DNA from: Streptomyces sp. NBC_01353 | GTDB taxonomy: Bacteria > Actinomycetota > Actinomycetes > Streptomycetales > Streptomycetaceae | Assembly (NCBI RefSeq): GCF_036237275.1 | Contig: NZ_CP108352.1 | Span: forward strand, 5,890,001 to 5,954,000 | Length of the DNA: 64,000 bases | Reading direction: 5' to 3' | Shown: positions 16,137 to 25,380 of the stretch, in pieces | Numbering within the stretch: position 1 is the first letter of the stretch | Layout: each line of letters starts with the position of its first letter | Made by a program: the position numbers and the translations under genes | The notes under the pieces: generated by a model | The model's input: only the letters and a program-made list of their open reading frames with translations | Told to the model about the DNA's origin: nothing | Database searches by the model: none

Positions 16137-16868
16137 TCATGGCCGGGGCCGCTGGCGCGCAGACGCGAGCGCCTCCGTCACGCCTTCCTCGCGCTCTCCG
16201 AGGAAGCGCGGGTCCGGTCGCAGGGCCGCGTCCACGGCCGCCTTGCCGGCGGCGACCAGCTCCCGGACGCCGCCGTAGTAGAAGACGGAGTCGTGCGGTT
16301 CGACGACCTTCACGCCGTACGACTCGATCCCGGCCGCCCGGCAGAGTGCCACGGCCCGCTTGATGTGGAAGTCCTGGGTGACGAGGACGGCCCGGTCGAC
16401 GCCGAAGATCCTCTTCGCGCGGACGCAGGAGTCCCAGGTGTCGAAGCCCGCGTAGTCGCTGACGATCCGGCCGTCCGGCACCCCACGCTCGGTGAGGTAC
16501 GCGCGCATCGCGTCCGGCTCGTCGTACTCCACGCGGCTGTTGTCGCCGGTGACGAGGACGACCTTGACCTTGCCGGCGCGGTACAGCTCGGCGGCGGTGT
16601 CGAGGCGGTGCGCGAGGTACGGGGTGGGGCGGCCCTTCCAGAGGCCGGCGCCGAAGACGACGGCGACGTCCTGGGCGGGCACCTCGGCGGTGGTTCGCAG
16701 CCGGCTGTCGGCGACGGCGTGCGTCCAGGTGGCGGGCGCGAGGGCGAGGACCGCGCCCAGCATGACGGCCTGGACGGTACGGCGGCGGGCGCGGGTGGTG
16801 CGCGGCAGCGGTGTCATCCGCTTCAGCCGGGCGGCCACCGCCCGGGCCGGTACACGTACGCCTCGCAT
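16137..16868 (-). CDS. SanA/YdcF-like DUF218 membrane protein
   Basis: 243 aa from ATG 16868; the open frame upstream is antisense and out of character. A basic N-terminus and a membrane/signal segment (TVQAVMLGAVLALAPATWTHAVA) lead into the DUF218 fold: VAVVFGAGLWKGRPTPYLAHRLDTAAELYR, VVLVTGDN, and the conserved LVTQDFHIKRAVALCRAAG. SanA proteins are associated with vancomycin resistance and envelope barrier function in enterobacteria; biochemical activity is unclear. Expected to act on the outer face of the membrane. Confidence 0.85.
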   Translation of the reverse strand: MRGVRVPARAVAARLKRMTPLPRTTRARRRTVQAVMLGAVLALAPATWTHAVADSRLRTTAEVPAQDVAVVFGAGLWKGRPTPYLAHRLDTAAELYRAGKVKVVLVTGDNSRVEYDEPDAMRAYLTERGVPDGRIVSDYAGFDTWDSCVRAKRIFGVDRAVLVTQDFHIKRAVALCRAAGIESYGVKVVEPHDSVFYYGGVRELVAAGKAAVDAALRPDPRFLGEREEGVTEALASARQRPRP

Positions 16869-16896
16869 GGAACCTCCGTCGATCTTGCCTGCCCCG

Positions 16897-17625
16897 TCAC
16901 CCCTTTCGACGCGAATCGGAGCCGTTCGGTTCGTTCCGGCCGTACAGAACGGCGGCGAGGGCGATGCCGAGCAGGGCGCCGAGGAGCTGCGCCCCGATGA
17001 ATCCGGGCAGCGAGGAGGGGGCGATGCCGGTGAAGGAGTCGGAGAAGGCGCGGCCGACCGTGCCCGCCGGGTTGGCGAACGAGCCCGAGGAGGTGAACCA
17101 GATCGCCGCCAGGAGGTACCCGCCGACGGCGACCGGGGCGAGCGCGGAACGGTCGATGCGGCGCAGCCCCTGGACGAGCAGGACGAGTCCGGCGGTGGCG
17201 ACGGTCTCGCCGAGCAGCAGATGGGTGTCGGAGCGGACCTGGGTGGACCAGGTGCCGGGCGTCCGCCCGAACATGGCCTCGGCGAGCAACGCGCCGGCGA
17301 CGGCGCCGGCGAGTTGGGCGGCGAGGTAGACGGCGACCTCACGGACGCCGGGGGCGCCCTCCTCGCCCCGCCGGGCCCACCACTCGGAGAGGGTGACGAC
17401 CGGGTTGAGATGGCCGCCGGAGAGCGGGCCGAGGAGGGCGATGAGCAGGCCGAGCCCGAGGGCGGAGGCGAGCGAGTTGGCCAGCAGGCGCACCCCGACG
17501 TCCTGGCTGAGTGCGGCCGCCTGGATGCCGGACCCGACGACGACGGCCATCAGCGCGGCGGTGCCGACGAGTTCGGCGACGGCTCTTCGGGGGAGCCCGG
17601 GGAGAGGAGAGGGAAGCATTCGCAT
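16897..17625 (-). CDS. MIP/aquaporin-family channel
   Basis: 242 aa with six membrane helices and both pore loops: the first is SGGHLNPVVTLSEW (NPV in place of NPA) and the second SGSFANPAGTVGRAF (intact NPA). Termini are short. The variant NPV motif is also seen in some bacterial aquaglyceroporin-like and arsenite-permeating members, but no ars genes flank it, so the substrate is open. An inverted repeat abuts the start codon. It diverges from the hypothetical gene at 17692. Confidence 0.85.
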   Translation of the reverse strand: MRMLPSPLPGLPRRAVAELVGTAALMAVVVGSGIQAAALSQDVGVRLLANSLASALGLGLLIALLGPLSGGHLNPVVTLSEWWARRGEEGAPGVREVAVYLAAQLAGAVAGALLAEAMFGRTPGTWSTQVRSDTHLLLGETVATAGLVLLVQGLRRIDRSALAPVAVGGYLLAAIWFTSSGSFANPAGTVGRAFSDSFTGIAPSSLPGFIGAQLLGALLGIALAAVLYGRNEPNGSDSRRKG

Positions 17626-17626
17626 G

Positions 17627-17644
17627 GCGGAAAAGATATTCCGC
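17627..17644. promoter_or_regulatory. Small inverted repeat in the aquaporin / hypothetical divergent promoter
   Basis: GCGGAA (17627-17632) / TTCCGC (17639-17644) around AAGATA, directly upstream of the aquaporin ATG in an unusually AT-rich stretch. It could be an operator overlapping the ribosome-binding region; the cognate regulator is not identifiable. Confidence 0.35.
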
Positions 17645-17691
17645 TAGATAAAAGAATGAGGAAGTGAGGGGCAGAACCGTACGATCCGCGC

Positions 17692-18396
17692 ATGATCATG
17701 GAAGCTGTCCGCAACAACGCCGAGTGGTGCGAGGCCATGTGCCGCGCCCACGGGCACCCCGGAGCCTTCGGCCCGCGCGCCTGGACGAACGCCCGCCGCA
17801 CCCCGCTCTACTACCCGGACGCGGTGACGCTGACCGCCGACGCGTCCGTACGGGACGTCCTCGACGGCATCGACCGGAACGCCCCCGGAGCCTCCGTCAA
17901 GGACAGCTTCGCGCGCCTGGATCTGGAAGGTGAGGGCTTCCGGCTTCTCTTCGACGCGCAGTGGATCCACCGGTCCGGCCGGCTGCCCGCCCCCGCCGTC
18001 GACGCCTCGGCGGACACGGACTGGCGGCCGGTCCGCACTCCGGAGGAGCTGGCCGCCTGGGCGACGGCCTGGAGCGGCGGGGACGCGAACGAGTCCGCGT
18101 TGTTCCGCCCCGAGCTCCTCGCCGACCCGGCGACGAAGGTCGTCGCAGGGTACGGCGCGGACGGCCGGATCGTCGGCGGCGCGGTACTCAGTGACAGCGG
18201 CCGGGTGACCGGCGTCTCCAACCTCTTCACTGCCGACGGTCTCGACCCGACCGTGACCTGGGCGGGCTGCCTGACGCTGGTGGACGACGGCAGCCCCGTC
18301 GTCGGCTACGAGTCCGGCGACGACCTGCCACCCGCCCTCGCTCTCGGCTTCGAGACGATCGGGACCCTACGCGTCTGGCTCGACACCCGAGCCTGA
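17692..18396 (+). CDS. Hypothetical protein, possible GNAT-like C-terminal half
   Basis: 234 aa, not recognised with certainty. The ATG lies six bases after TACGAT (17680-17685), so it is probably leaderless; a second ATG is two codons on. The N-terminal half (YYPDAVTLTADASVRDVLDGI, ASVKDSFARLDLEGEGFRLLFDAQWI) and a C-terminal half (PVRTPEELAAWATAW ... VVGYESGDDLPPALALGFETIGTLRVWL) have the strand/helix rhythm and ending of degenerate acetyltransferases, but no clear Q/RxxGxG/A acetyl-CoA loop is visible. No signal peptide or membrane helix. Neighbours do not define a role. Confidence 0.6.
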   Translation: MIMEAVRNNAEWCEAMCRAHGHPGAFGPRAWTNARRTPLYYPDAVTLTADASVRDVLDGIDRNAPGASVKDSFARLDLEGEGFRLLFDAQWIHRSGRLPAPAVDASADTDWRPVRTPEELAAWATAWSGGDANESALFRPELLADPATKVVAGYGADGRIVGGAVLSDSGRVTGVSNLFTADGLDPTVTWAGCLTLVDDGSPVVGYESGDDLPPALALGFETIGTLRVWLDTRA

Positions 18397-18485
18397 CAAC
18401 GCGGGCGGGCGGACGGTGAGCCCATGGAAAACACTCGTGACCCCCACGCAACGGGGAGGCAACGCGCCGGGGTCAGGATCGGTTC

Positions 18486-19358
18486 ATGACGGAGCCGGAC
18501 ACCACGTTCGACAGCACCGCCGAGCTGCTCGGCCGCATCACCGCGCAGCTCGGCGCCCAGCTGAGCCATCTCCCCCCGACGAGAACGGGCAGGCCCATGA
18601 ACAGGCCGCTGAACAGGCCCGGGAGCACACCCACCCTCATCGCCGTCGGCCATGGCAGCCGTGACCCCCGGGCGCGCGCCACCCTCGCCCTGCTGCTCGA
18701 CCGGGTCCGCGAGCTCCGCCCCGGCCTCGACATCCGCCTCGCCCACATCGAGCTGAACGCCCCGCTCCTCACCGACACCCTCGCGCGCCACCCCGGCGGG
18801 GACGCCGTCCTCGTCCCCCTGCTCTTCGGCCGCGGCTACCACGTCAAGCACGACCTGCCCGCCGCGGCCGCCGCCGCACCCGCCGTGCGCACCCGGGTCG
18901 CCGCCCCGCTCGGCGCACACGCCCTGCTCGTCGAGGCGCTGGCCGACCGGCTCGCCGAGGCCGGCTGGACCTCCGCGGACAGCGCGTCACGCTCCACCGG
19001 AGTCGTCCTGGCCGCCGCCGGCTCCCGCGACCCCGAATCCCTCGCCGACATCCGCCGCACCGCAGCCCTCCTCGGCGAACGGCTCGGGGGAGTGCCCGTC
19101 GTCCCCGCGTACGCCTCCGCCGCCGCCCCCACCGTGCCCGAGGCCCTGCGCACCCTCGCCGCCCGCGGCCGGCACCGGATCGCCGTCGCCTCCTGCTTCA
19201 CCGCCCCCGGCCTCTTCGCCACCCGCGCCACCGCCCACGCCCCCTGGATCGCCTCCGCCCCCCTCGGCGCCCACCCCGCCCTCGCCCGCCTGGTCCTCCA
19301 CCGCTACGACCAGGCCGTCGCACTCCTCAGCTCCCAGCAGGAACTGATGTCCGCCTAG
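18486..19358 (+). CDS. Sirohydrochlorin chelatase (CbiX/SirB type)
   Basis: 290 aa with two tandem chelatase half-domains. The first begins [13 protein letters not shown] (His56 is the expected metal ligand) and continues [15 protein letters not shown], with the second conserved His. The second half is more degenerate ([26 protein letters not shown]). It inserts iron (siroheme) or cobalt into sirohydrochlorin. Siroheme is the cofactor of NirB, which fits the nitrate-assimilation neighbourhood. The start is supported by CAGGAT (18474-18479) six bases upstream; an alternative ATG at 18597 would remove the 37-residue non-conserved leader. Confidence 0.88.
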   Translation: MTEPDTTFDSTAELLGRITAQLGAQLSHLPPTRTGRPMNRPLNRPGSTPTLIAVGHGSRDPRARATLALLLDRVRELRPGLDIRLAHIELNAPLLTDTLARHPGGDAVLVPLLFGRGYHVKHDLPAAAAAAPAVRTRVAAPLGAHALLVEALADRLAEAGWTSADSASRSTGVVLAAAGSRDPESLADIRRTAALLGERLGGVPVVPAYASAAAPTVPEALRTLAARGRHRIAVASCFTAPGLFATRATAHAPWIASAPLGAHPALARLVLHRYDQAVALLSSQQELMSA

Positions 19359-19393
19359 CCCCGTGTGTCGGTCCCGCCGGTTACCTTCGGTGC

Positions 19394-20689
19394 ATGGAAG
19401 GCATCACGGACACCCCCGGCTACGACGACACCGCGACCGATCGTTGGGCCGCCGAGCCCGACAAGAGGCCAGGGCGGACCGCCTTCCAGCGCGATCGTGC
19501 GCGGGTGCTGCACTCCAGCGCGCTGCGCAGACTCGCCGGCAAGACCCAGGTCGTCACCCCCGGATCGAGAAGCCACGCCTGGGATGCCAGCCCCCGCACC
19601 CGGCTCACCCACTCCCTGGAGTGCGCCCAGGTCGGCCGGGAGCTCGGTGCCGCGCTCGGCTGCGACCCCGATCTCGTCGAGACCTCCTGCCTCGCCCACG
19701 ACATGGGCCACCCGCCCTTCGGGCACAACGGCGAGCAGGCCCTCAACGACTTCGCCAAGGACTGCGGCGGCTTCGAGGGCAACGCCCAGTCCCTGCGCCT
19801 GCTCACCCGTATCGAGCCCAAGCGGTTCATCTCCGACCCCGCCACCGGCGAGCCCGTCAGCGTCGGCCTCAACCTCACCCGCGCCGCCCTCGACGCCGCC
19901 ACCAAGTACCCCTGGCCCCGCGGCGGCCATCCCGAGGACCCGGACTCCCCGAAGTTCGGCGTGTACGAGGACGACGTCCCCGTCTTCCTCTGGGCCCGCC
20001 AGGGCGCCCCCGCGCACCGCAAGTGCTTCGAGGCCCAGGTCATGGACTGGTCCGACGACGTGGCGTACTCCGTCCACGACTTCGAGGACGGCCTGCACGC
20101 CGGCCACATCGACCCGAACATGCTCTTCTCCGAGGCCGAGCGCACCGACATCTGGAACGTCGCCGTCGGCCGCTACGTCCCGTCGGACACCGACCCGCAG
20201 GAGCTCGCCGAGGCGCTCGACCGGCTCGTCGACCAGGAGTGGTGGCCGCACGGCTACGACGGATCCGCCGTCGCCCAGGCCCGCCTCAAGGACGCCACCA
20301 GCCAGCTCATCGGCCGCTTCTGCCTCGCCGCCGAGGGCGCCACCCGCCAGGCGTACGGCTCCGGCCGCCTCACCCGGTACGCCGCCGAGCTCGTCGTCCC
20401 CCGCGAGACCCGCAACGAATGCGCCGTTCTCAAGGCCGTCGCCGACCGGTACGTCATGCAGCGCGCCGAGCAGGAAGCGCTCCGCGCCGACCAGCGCATC
20501 GTCCTCGCCGAACTCGCCGAGGCGCTCACCGCCCGCGCCCCCGAGGGCCTCGACCCGCAGTTCCGCGCCCTGTTCGACGCGGCCGGCGACGACCGCTCAC
20601 GCAAGCGGGTGATCATCGACCAGATCGCCTCGCTCACCGACGCCTCCGCCCGCACCCTCCACGCCCGTCTCCGCCCCCGCCGTCCGTAG
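19394..20689 (+). CDS. dgt: Deoxyguanosinetriphosphate triphosphohydrolase-like HD protein
   Basis: 431 aa. The HD metal site is His73 (RLTHSLE), His102-Asp103 ([16 protein letters not shown]) and a downstream Asp in [17 protein letters not shown], the standard Dgt signature. Dgt-type enzymes hydrolyse dNTPs to deoxynucleosides and triphosphate. Length and N-terminal [36 protein letters not shown] are typical of actinobacterial Dgt. TACCTT (19382-19387) lies six bases before the ATG, suggesting a leaderless transcript. It is upstream of dnaG and hrdA on the same strand, a macromolecular-synthesis neighbourhood. Confidence 0.9.
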   Translation: MEGITDTPGYDDTATDRWAAEPDKRPGRTAFQRDRARVLHSSALRRLAGKTQVVTPGSRSHAWDASPRTRLTHSLECAQVGRELGAALGCDPDLVETSCLAHDMGHPPFGHNGEQALNDFAKDCGGFEGNAQSLRLLTRIEPKRFISDPATGEPVSVGLNLTRAALDAATKYPWPRGGHPEDPDSPKFGVYEDDVPVFLWARQGAPAHRKCFEAQVMDWSDDVAYSVHDFEDGLHAGHIDPNMLFSEAERTDIWNVAVGRYVPSDTDPQELAEALDRLVDQEWWPHGYDGSAVAQARLKDATSQLIGRFCLAAEGATRQAYGSGRLTRYAAELVVPRETRNECAVLKAVADRYVMQRAEQEALRADQRIVLAELAEALTARAPEGLDPQFRALFDAAGDDRSRKRVIIDQIASLTDASARTLHARLRPRRP

Positions 20690-20812
20690 GGGACCCCGCC
20701 CCCTTCCCCGATCACGCTCCGTGCGGGACGCTCGGCGGAGGGCCCGAGGCGGTACGGCTCGCCGAACGCCCGGAGGCGTAGCGTAGAAGCGGTCGCAACG
20801 AGGAGGCATCAA

Positions 20813-22075
20813 GTGGTCGACGCAGATCAGACCTTCGTCATCGTCGGCGGGGGCCTGGCCGGGGCCAAGGCGGCGGAGACGCTCCGTTCCGAGGGATTCA
20901 CCGGCCGAGTGATCCTCATCGGCGACGAGCGCGACCACCCCTACGAACGCCCACCCCTCTCCAAGGGCTACCTGACCGGCAAGGAGGAGCGCGACAGCGT
21001 CTTCGTCCACGAGCCCGCCTGGTACGCCCGCGCCGAGGTCGAGCTCCACCTCGGGCAGCCCGTCACCGTCATCGACCGCGAGGCCCGCACCGTACGCCTC
21101 GGCGACGGCACCACCATCCGCTACGACCGGCTTCTCCTCGCCACCGGCTCCGAGCCGCGCCGCCTCGACATCCCCGGCACCGGGCTCGCCGGCGTCCACC
21201 ATCTGCGCCGGCTCGCCCACGCCGACCGGCTGCGCCACGTCCTCGCCTCCCTCGGCCGCGACAACGGCCACCTGGTGATCGCGGGCGGCGGCTGGATCGG
21301 CCTGGAGGTCGCCGCCGCGGCCCGCGGCTACGGCGCCGAGGTCACCGTCGTCGAGTCCGAGCCCACCCCGCTCCACCAGGTCCTCGGCCCCGAGCTCGGC
21401 CAGCTCTTCGCCGATCTTCACACCGAGCACGGCGTCCGCTTCGTCTTCGGCGCCCGGCTCACCGAGATCGTCGGCCAGGACGGCATGGTCCTCGCCGTTC
21501 GCACCGACGACGGCGAGGAGCACCCCGCCCACGCCGTCCTCGCCGCGATCGGCGCGGCCCCGCGCACCGCCCTCGCCGAAGCCGCCGGCCTCAACCTGGT
21601 GGACCGCGCCCACGGCGGCGGCATCGCCGTCGACGCGTCGCTGCGCACCTCCGACCCCGAGATCTTCGCGGCCGGCGACGTCGCCGCCGCCCACCACCCG
21701 CTCCTGCACGCGCGGCTGCGCGTCGAGCACTGGGCCAACGCCCTCAACGGCGGCCCGGCCGCAGCCCGCGCCATGCTCGGCCAGTCCGTGTCCTACGACC
21801 GCGTCCCGTACTTCTTCTCCGACCAGTACGACCTGGGCATGGAGTACTCGGGCTGGGCGCCGCCCGGCTCCTACGACCAGGTCGTGCTCCGCGGCGACGT
21901 CGGCAAGCGGCAGTTCATCGCCTTCTGGCTCAAGGACCGCAAGGTCCTGGCCGGGATGAACGTGAATGTGTGGGACGTCACAGAGCCGATCCAGCGGCTC
22001 ATCCGCGCCCAGTCCCCGGTGGACACCGAGGCCCTCGGCGATCCCTCCGTCACGCTGGAGAGCCTCGCCCCCTAG
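20813..22075 (+). CDS. FAD-dependent NAD(P)H ferredoxin/rubredoxin-reductase-like flavoprotein
   Basis: 420 aa, GTG start with GAGGAGG eight bases upstream. FAD motif FVIVGGGLAGAKAAETL near residue 6, NAD(P) motif VIAGGGWIGLEVAAAARGYG near residue 155, and the C-terminal FAD-contacting ASDPEIFAAGDVA type block. The C-terminal dimer-like domain (VEHWANALNGGPAAARAMLG, PYFFSDQYDLGMEYSGWAP) is typical of reductases that pass electrons from NAD(P)H to ferredoxins or P450 partners. No ferredoxin gene is adjacent. Likely cytosolic; partner unknown. Confidence 0.87.
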   Translation: MVDADQTFVIVGGGLAGAKAAETLRSEGFTGRVILIGDERDHPYERPPLSKGYLTGKEERDSVFVHEPAWYARAEVELHLGQPVTVIDREARTVRLGDGTTIRYDRLLLATGSEPRRLDIPGTGLAGVHHLRRLAHADRLRHVLASLGRDNGHLVIAGGGWIGLEVAAAARGYGAEVTVVESEPTPLHQVLGPELGQLFADLHTEHGVRFVFGARLTEIVGQDGMVLAVRTDDGEEHPAHAVLAAIGAAPRTALAEAAGLNLVDRAHGGGIAVDASLRTSDPEIFAAGDVAAAHHPLLHARLRVEHWANALNGGPAAARAMLGQSVSYDRVPYFFSDQYDLGMEYSGWAPPGSYDQVVLRGDVGKRQFIAFWLKDRKVLAGMNVNVWDVTEPIQRLIRAQSPVDTEALGDPSVTLESLAP

Positions 22076-22092
22076 TCCGGACGCCCACGACA

Positions 22093-22206
22093 GTGTTTTC
22101 CGCGGGGGACGACCCCCCGGACCCCCCGGCTGTGTCTTCCGCGGGGGACGACCCCCCGGACCCCCCGGCTGTGTCTTCCGCGGGGGACGACCCCCCGGAC
22201 CCCCCG
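22093..22206 (+). repeat. 39-bp tandem repeat (three copies) of hairpin units before dnaG
   Basis: Units start at 22093, 22132 and 22171. Copies 2 and 3 are identical until the end of copy 3, and copy 1 differs by one base at its start. Each unit contains GGGGG-ACGA-CCCCC, a short perfect stem, then a second C6 run. A partial fourth echo (GTAGACTTCCTGCG) continues into the -10 and start codon of dnaG. The tract fills the space between the flavoprotein stop and dnaG. Confidence 0.9.
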
Positions 22207-22218
22207 TAGACTTCCTGC

Positions 22219-24141
22219 GTGGCAGGCAGGATCAACGATGACGACGTGAAGGCGGTACGGGACGCGGTCCCGATCGACGCCGTCGTGTCCGAGTACCTCC
22301 AGCTCCGCAACGCAGGCGGCGGCAACCTCAAGGGTCTGTGCCCCTTCCACGACGAGAAGTCGCCCTCCTTCCAGGTCAGCCCGAGCAAGGGCCTGTTCCA
22401 CTGCTTCGGCTGCCAGGAGGGCGGCGACACCATCGCCTTCGTGATGAAGATCGACCACCTCTCCTTCTCCGAGACGGTCGAGCGCCTCGCCGCCAAGGCG
22501 GGCATCACCCTGCGGTACGAAGAAGGCGGCTACAACCCCGGCCACCAGCGCGGCGAGCGCATCCGGCTGGTCGAGGCCCACCAGGTCGCCACGCAGTTCT
22601 ACATCGACCAACTCGGCTCGCCCGAGGCCGAGATCGGCCGGAAGTTCCTTGCCGAGCGTGGCTTCGACCAGGCCGCCGCCGAGCACTTCGGCGTGGGCTA
22701 CTCCCCGGTCGGCTGGGACCACCTCACCCGCTTCCTGCGCGGCAAGGGCTTCTCCGACAAGGAGCTGATCCTCTCCGGGCTCTCCCAGGACGGCCGGCGC
22801 GGCCCCATCGACCGCTTCCGCGGCCGGCTCATGTGGCCGATCCGGGACGTCGGCGGCGATGTCGTCGGCTTCGGCGCCCGCAAGCTCCGCGACGACGACA
22901 ACGGGCCCAAGTACCTGAACACGCCCGAGACTCCGATCTACAAGAAGTCCCAGGTGCTCTACGGCATCGACCTGGCCAAGAAGGACATCGCCAAGGTCAG
23001 CCGGGCCGTCGTCGTCGAGGGCTACACCGACGTCATGGCCTGCCACCTCGCCGGCGTCACCACCGCCATCGCCACCTGCGGCACCGCCTTCGGCGGCGAC
23101 CACATCAAGATCCTCCGCCGGCTCCTGATGGACAACGGCTCGGCCCGCGTCATCTTCACCTTCGACGGCGACGCGGCCGGCCAGAAGGCCGCCCTGCGCG
23201 CCTTCGAGGACGACCAGAAGTTCGCCGCCGAGACGTACATCGCCATCGCCCCCGACGGCATGGACCCCTGCGACCTGCGCCTCGCCAAGGGCGACCAGGC
23301 CGTCGCCGAACTGGTCGAGCCGCGCACCCCGCTCTTCGAGTTCGCGCTCCGCCAGATCGTGAAGCGGTACGACCTGGAGACCCCGGCCGGCCGGGCCGCC
23401 GCCCTGGACGAGGCCGCGCCGATCGTCGCCCGGATCAAGAACATCGCCTCCCAGCACGAGGTCGCCGTCCAGCTCGCCGGCATGCTCGGCATCCTCGACA
23501 CCCCGTTCGTGGTCAAGCGCGTCGCCCAGATCGCCCGCTGGCAGCGCGACCGCGGCGGCAGGGGCGCACAGTCCCCGGCGGCCCCGCAGCATGGGGGTAC
23601 CTCCCGTGCCCGTAGGGCTACGGGGGAGTACGAGACCCAGGCCCCCGCCGCGACCGGCGGCCCCGCCCTCAATCTGCGCAGCCCCGCCCACCGCACCGAG
23701 CGCGAACTGCTCAAGCTCGCCCTCCAGCGCCCCGAGCTGGTCTCCCCGGCCTTCGACGCGTACGGCGCGGACGAGTTCACGGCCCCGCCCTACGCGGCCG
23801 TCCGTCAGTGCGTCCAGGACGCGGGCGGCTCCACCGGAGCCCCCGCCGACTACCTCTCCGTCGTCCGCGAGGCCGCCCCGAACGACACGGTCCGCGCGCT
23901 CGTCACCGAGCTCGCCGTCGAGGCGATCTTCGCCAAGGTCGTCGACGAGGTCTACGCCGGCGCCCAGCTCGTCTCCGTCCGGCTGCGCGCCGTCGAACGC
24001 CGCGTCCGCGACATCCAGGGCACCCTGGCCCGTCTCGGCGCCAACGGAGACCCGGCCCAACTGGCCGCCGTACAGAACGAGTTGTGGGTGCTCACCCAGT
24101 ACGGACAGTCGCTGCGCACCAACGGCGCCGCCGCGCTCTGA
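22219..24141 (+). CDS. dnaG: DNA primase DnaG
   Basis: 640 aa. N-terminal zinc-binding domain ligands Cys41, His44, Cys62, Cys65 (CPFH ... FHCFGC); RNA-polymerase core with the TOPRIM motif VVEGYTDVMA and FTFDGDAAGQKA; C-terminal DnaB-interacting helical region from ~490. It synthesises RNA primers for replication. The GTG start has no Shine-Dalgarno but follows TAGACT (22207-22212) by six bases, implying a leaderless mRNA. A low-complexity insertion with a palindromic DNA element lies at residues ~455-475, in the linker before the helicase-interaction domain. Confidence 0.97.
   Translation: MAGRINDDDVKAVRDAVPIDAVVSEYLQLRNAGGGNLKGLCPFHDEKSPSFQVSPSKGLFHCFGCQEGGDTIAFVMKIDHLSFSETVERLAAKAGITLRYEEGGYNPGHQRGERIRLVEAHQVATQFYIDQLGSPEAEIGRKFLAERGFDQAAAEHFGVGYSPVGWDHLTRFLRGKGFSDKELILSGLSQDGRRGPIDRFRGRLMWPIRDVGGDVVGFGARKLRDDDNGPKYLNTPETPIYKKSQVLYGIDLAKKDIAKVSRAVVVEGYTDVMACHLAGVTTAIATCGTAFGGDHIKILRRLLMDNGSARVIFTFDGDAAGQKAALRAFEDDQKFAAETYIAIAPDGMDPCDLRLAKGDQAVAELVEPRTPLFEFALRQIVKRYDLETPAGRAAALDEAAPIVARIKNIASQHEVAVQLAGMLGILDTPFVVKRVAQIARWQRDRGGRGAQSPAAPQHGGTSRARRATGEYETQAPAATGGPALNLRSPAHRTERELLKLALQRPELVSPAFDAYGADEFTAPPYAAVRQCVQDAGGSTGAPADYLSVVREAAPNDTVRALVTELAVEAIFAKVVDEVYAGAQLVSVRLRAVERRVRDIQGTLARLGANGDPAQLAAVQNELWVLTQYGQSLRTNGAAAL
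23590..23628 (+). repeat. Palindromic element embedded in the dnaG linker
   Basis: Contains GGGGGTACCTCCC followed by CCCGTAG-GG-CTACGGG (23609-23624). It translates in frame as HGGTSRARRATGE within an Ala/Pro/Gly linker. Similar small GC-rich palindromes are seen at 43666-43702 and, more degenerate, at 26130-26190. Confidence 0.6.
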
Positions 24142-24271
24142 CGTTCGGTGACCCACCGGACTCAAAAAGTCACCGCACGCCCCTCGTGGCGGCGATGTGT
24201 CGTACCCCACACTGGGGAGCGGTGCCTGAGCCCCCGGAGCACCGGCAGCGATCACCCTGGAGGTCGCCCCC

Positions 24272-25366
24272 GTGCAGACCCAGACCCTGTCCGCGACGGA
24301 CGTCGTGCCCGGGCAACGCCCGGCCGTCCACCACCCGGAGGCGCCGGCCTCCGCAGAGCAGGCCGAGGCCTCCGATCCGCCCGAGCCCGTCGAGTTCGTG
24401 GACGACACGCCCGAACCCGAGCCGGTTCCCCGCCGCCCCGAACCCGGCGGAAGCGCACCCTCCTCCGATCTGTTCCGCCAGTACCTGCGGGAGATAGGCC
24501 GAATCCCGCTGCTCACCGCCGCCGAGGAGGTCGAGCTGGCCCGCCGCGTCGAGGCAGGTCTCTTCGCCGAGGCGAAGCTGGCCGGCACCCCTGATCTGGA
24601 CTCCCAGTTGGCGCTCGACCTGGACCGGATCGTCGTCCTGGGCCGGATGGCCAAGCGCCGCCTCATCGAGGCCAATCTGCGGCTCGTCGTCTCCGTCGCC
24701 AAGCGGTACGTCGGGCGCGGGCTGACCATGCTCGACCTGGTCCAGGAGGGAAACCTGGGCCTGATCCGGGCGGTGGAGAAGTTCGACTACGCGCGCGGCT
24801 ACAAGTTCTCGACGTACGCGACCTGGTGGATCCGCCAGGCCATGTCCCGGGCCCTCGCCGACCAGGCCCGGACCATCCGGGTCCCGGTCCATGTCGTCGA
24901 GCTCATCAACCGGGTCATCCGCGTCCAGCGCCGGATGCTCCAGGAACGCGGCTACGAACCCACCCCCGAAGAAGTCGCGGCCCAGCTCGACCTGATGCCC
25001 GAGCGGGTCAGCGAGGTGCTGCGCCTCGCCCAGGAACCGGTCTCCCTGCACGCCCCCGTGGGCGAGGAGGACGATGTCGCCCTCGGCGACCTCATCGAGG
25101 ACGGCGACGCCGCGAGTCCCGTGGAGTCGGCGGCGTTCCTGCTGCTGCGCGAGCACCTGGAGGCCGTCCTCTCCACCCTCGGCGAGCGCGAACGCAAGGT
25201 CGTCCAGCTCCGCTACGGCCTGGACGACGGCAGGCCCCGCACCCTGGAGGAGATCGGACGGCTCTTCGGCGTGACGCGCGAACGCATCCGCCAGATCGAG
25301 TCGAAGACCCTCAACAAGCTGCGGGACCACGCCTTCGCGGACCAGCTCAGGGGCTACCTGGACTGA
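24272..25366 (+). CDS. hrdA: RNA polymerase sigma factor, HrdA-like (sigma-70 group 1/2)
   Basis: 364 aa, GTG start with CTGGAGG ten bases upstream. An acidic/Pro N-terminal ~65 residues replaces region 1.1. Then come region 1.2 ([29 protein letters not shown]), region 2 with the core and -10 contacts ([46 protein letters not shown]), region 3 and region 4 with its helix-turn-helix ([28 protein letters not shown]). The position downstream of dnaG matches what is recalled for S. coelicolor hrdA. HrdA is dispensable in S. coelicolor. The stop codon is part of a 22-bp palindrome. Confidence 0.85.
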   Translation: MQTQTLSATDVVPGQRPAVHHPEAPASAEQAEASDPPEPVEFVDDTPEPEPVPRRPEPGGSAPSSDLFRQYLREIGRIPLLTAAEEVELARRVEAGLFAEAKLAGTPDLDSQLALDLDRIVVLGRMAKRRLIEANLRLVVSVAKRYVGRGLTMLDLVQEGNLGLIRAVEKFDYARGYKFSTYATWWIRQAMSRALADQARTIRVPVHVVELINRVIRVQRRMLQERGYEPTPEEVAAQLDLMPERVSEVLRLAQEPVSLHAPVGEEDDVALGDLIEDGDAASPVESAAFLLLREHLEAVLSTLGERERKVVQLRYGLDDGRPRTLEEIGRLFGVTRERIRQIESKTLNKLRDHAFADQLRGYLD

Positions 25367-25380
25367 CCGCGGTCAGTCCA
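25359..25380. terminator. Perfect 22-bp palindrome spanning two convergent stop codons
   Basis: TGGACTGACCG and its exact complement meet at 25369/25370. The hrdA TGA (25364-25366) and the ABC gene TGA (25375-25373) both lie inside it. With only 6 bp between the genes it may act as a compact bidirectional terminator, although no T-tract follows. Confidence 0.5.

Noticed and set aside
22093..22206. CRISPR-like array
   Set aside because: The 39-bp units are contiguous with no unique spacers, and no cas gene is present; it is a simple tandem repeat.
22072..24729. An 885-codon minus-strand frame over dnaG
   Set aside because: DnaG on the plus strand has zinc and TOPRIM motifs; the reverse frame contains the tandem-repeat translation and no family motif.
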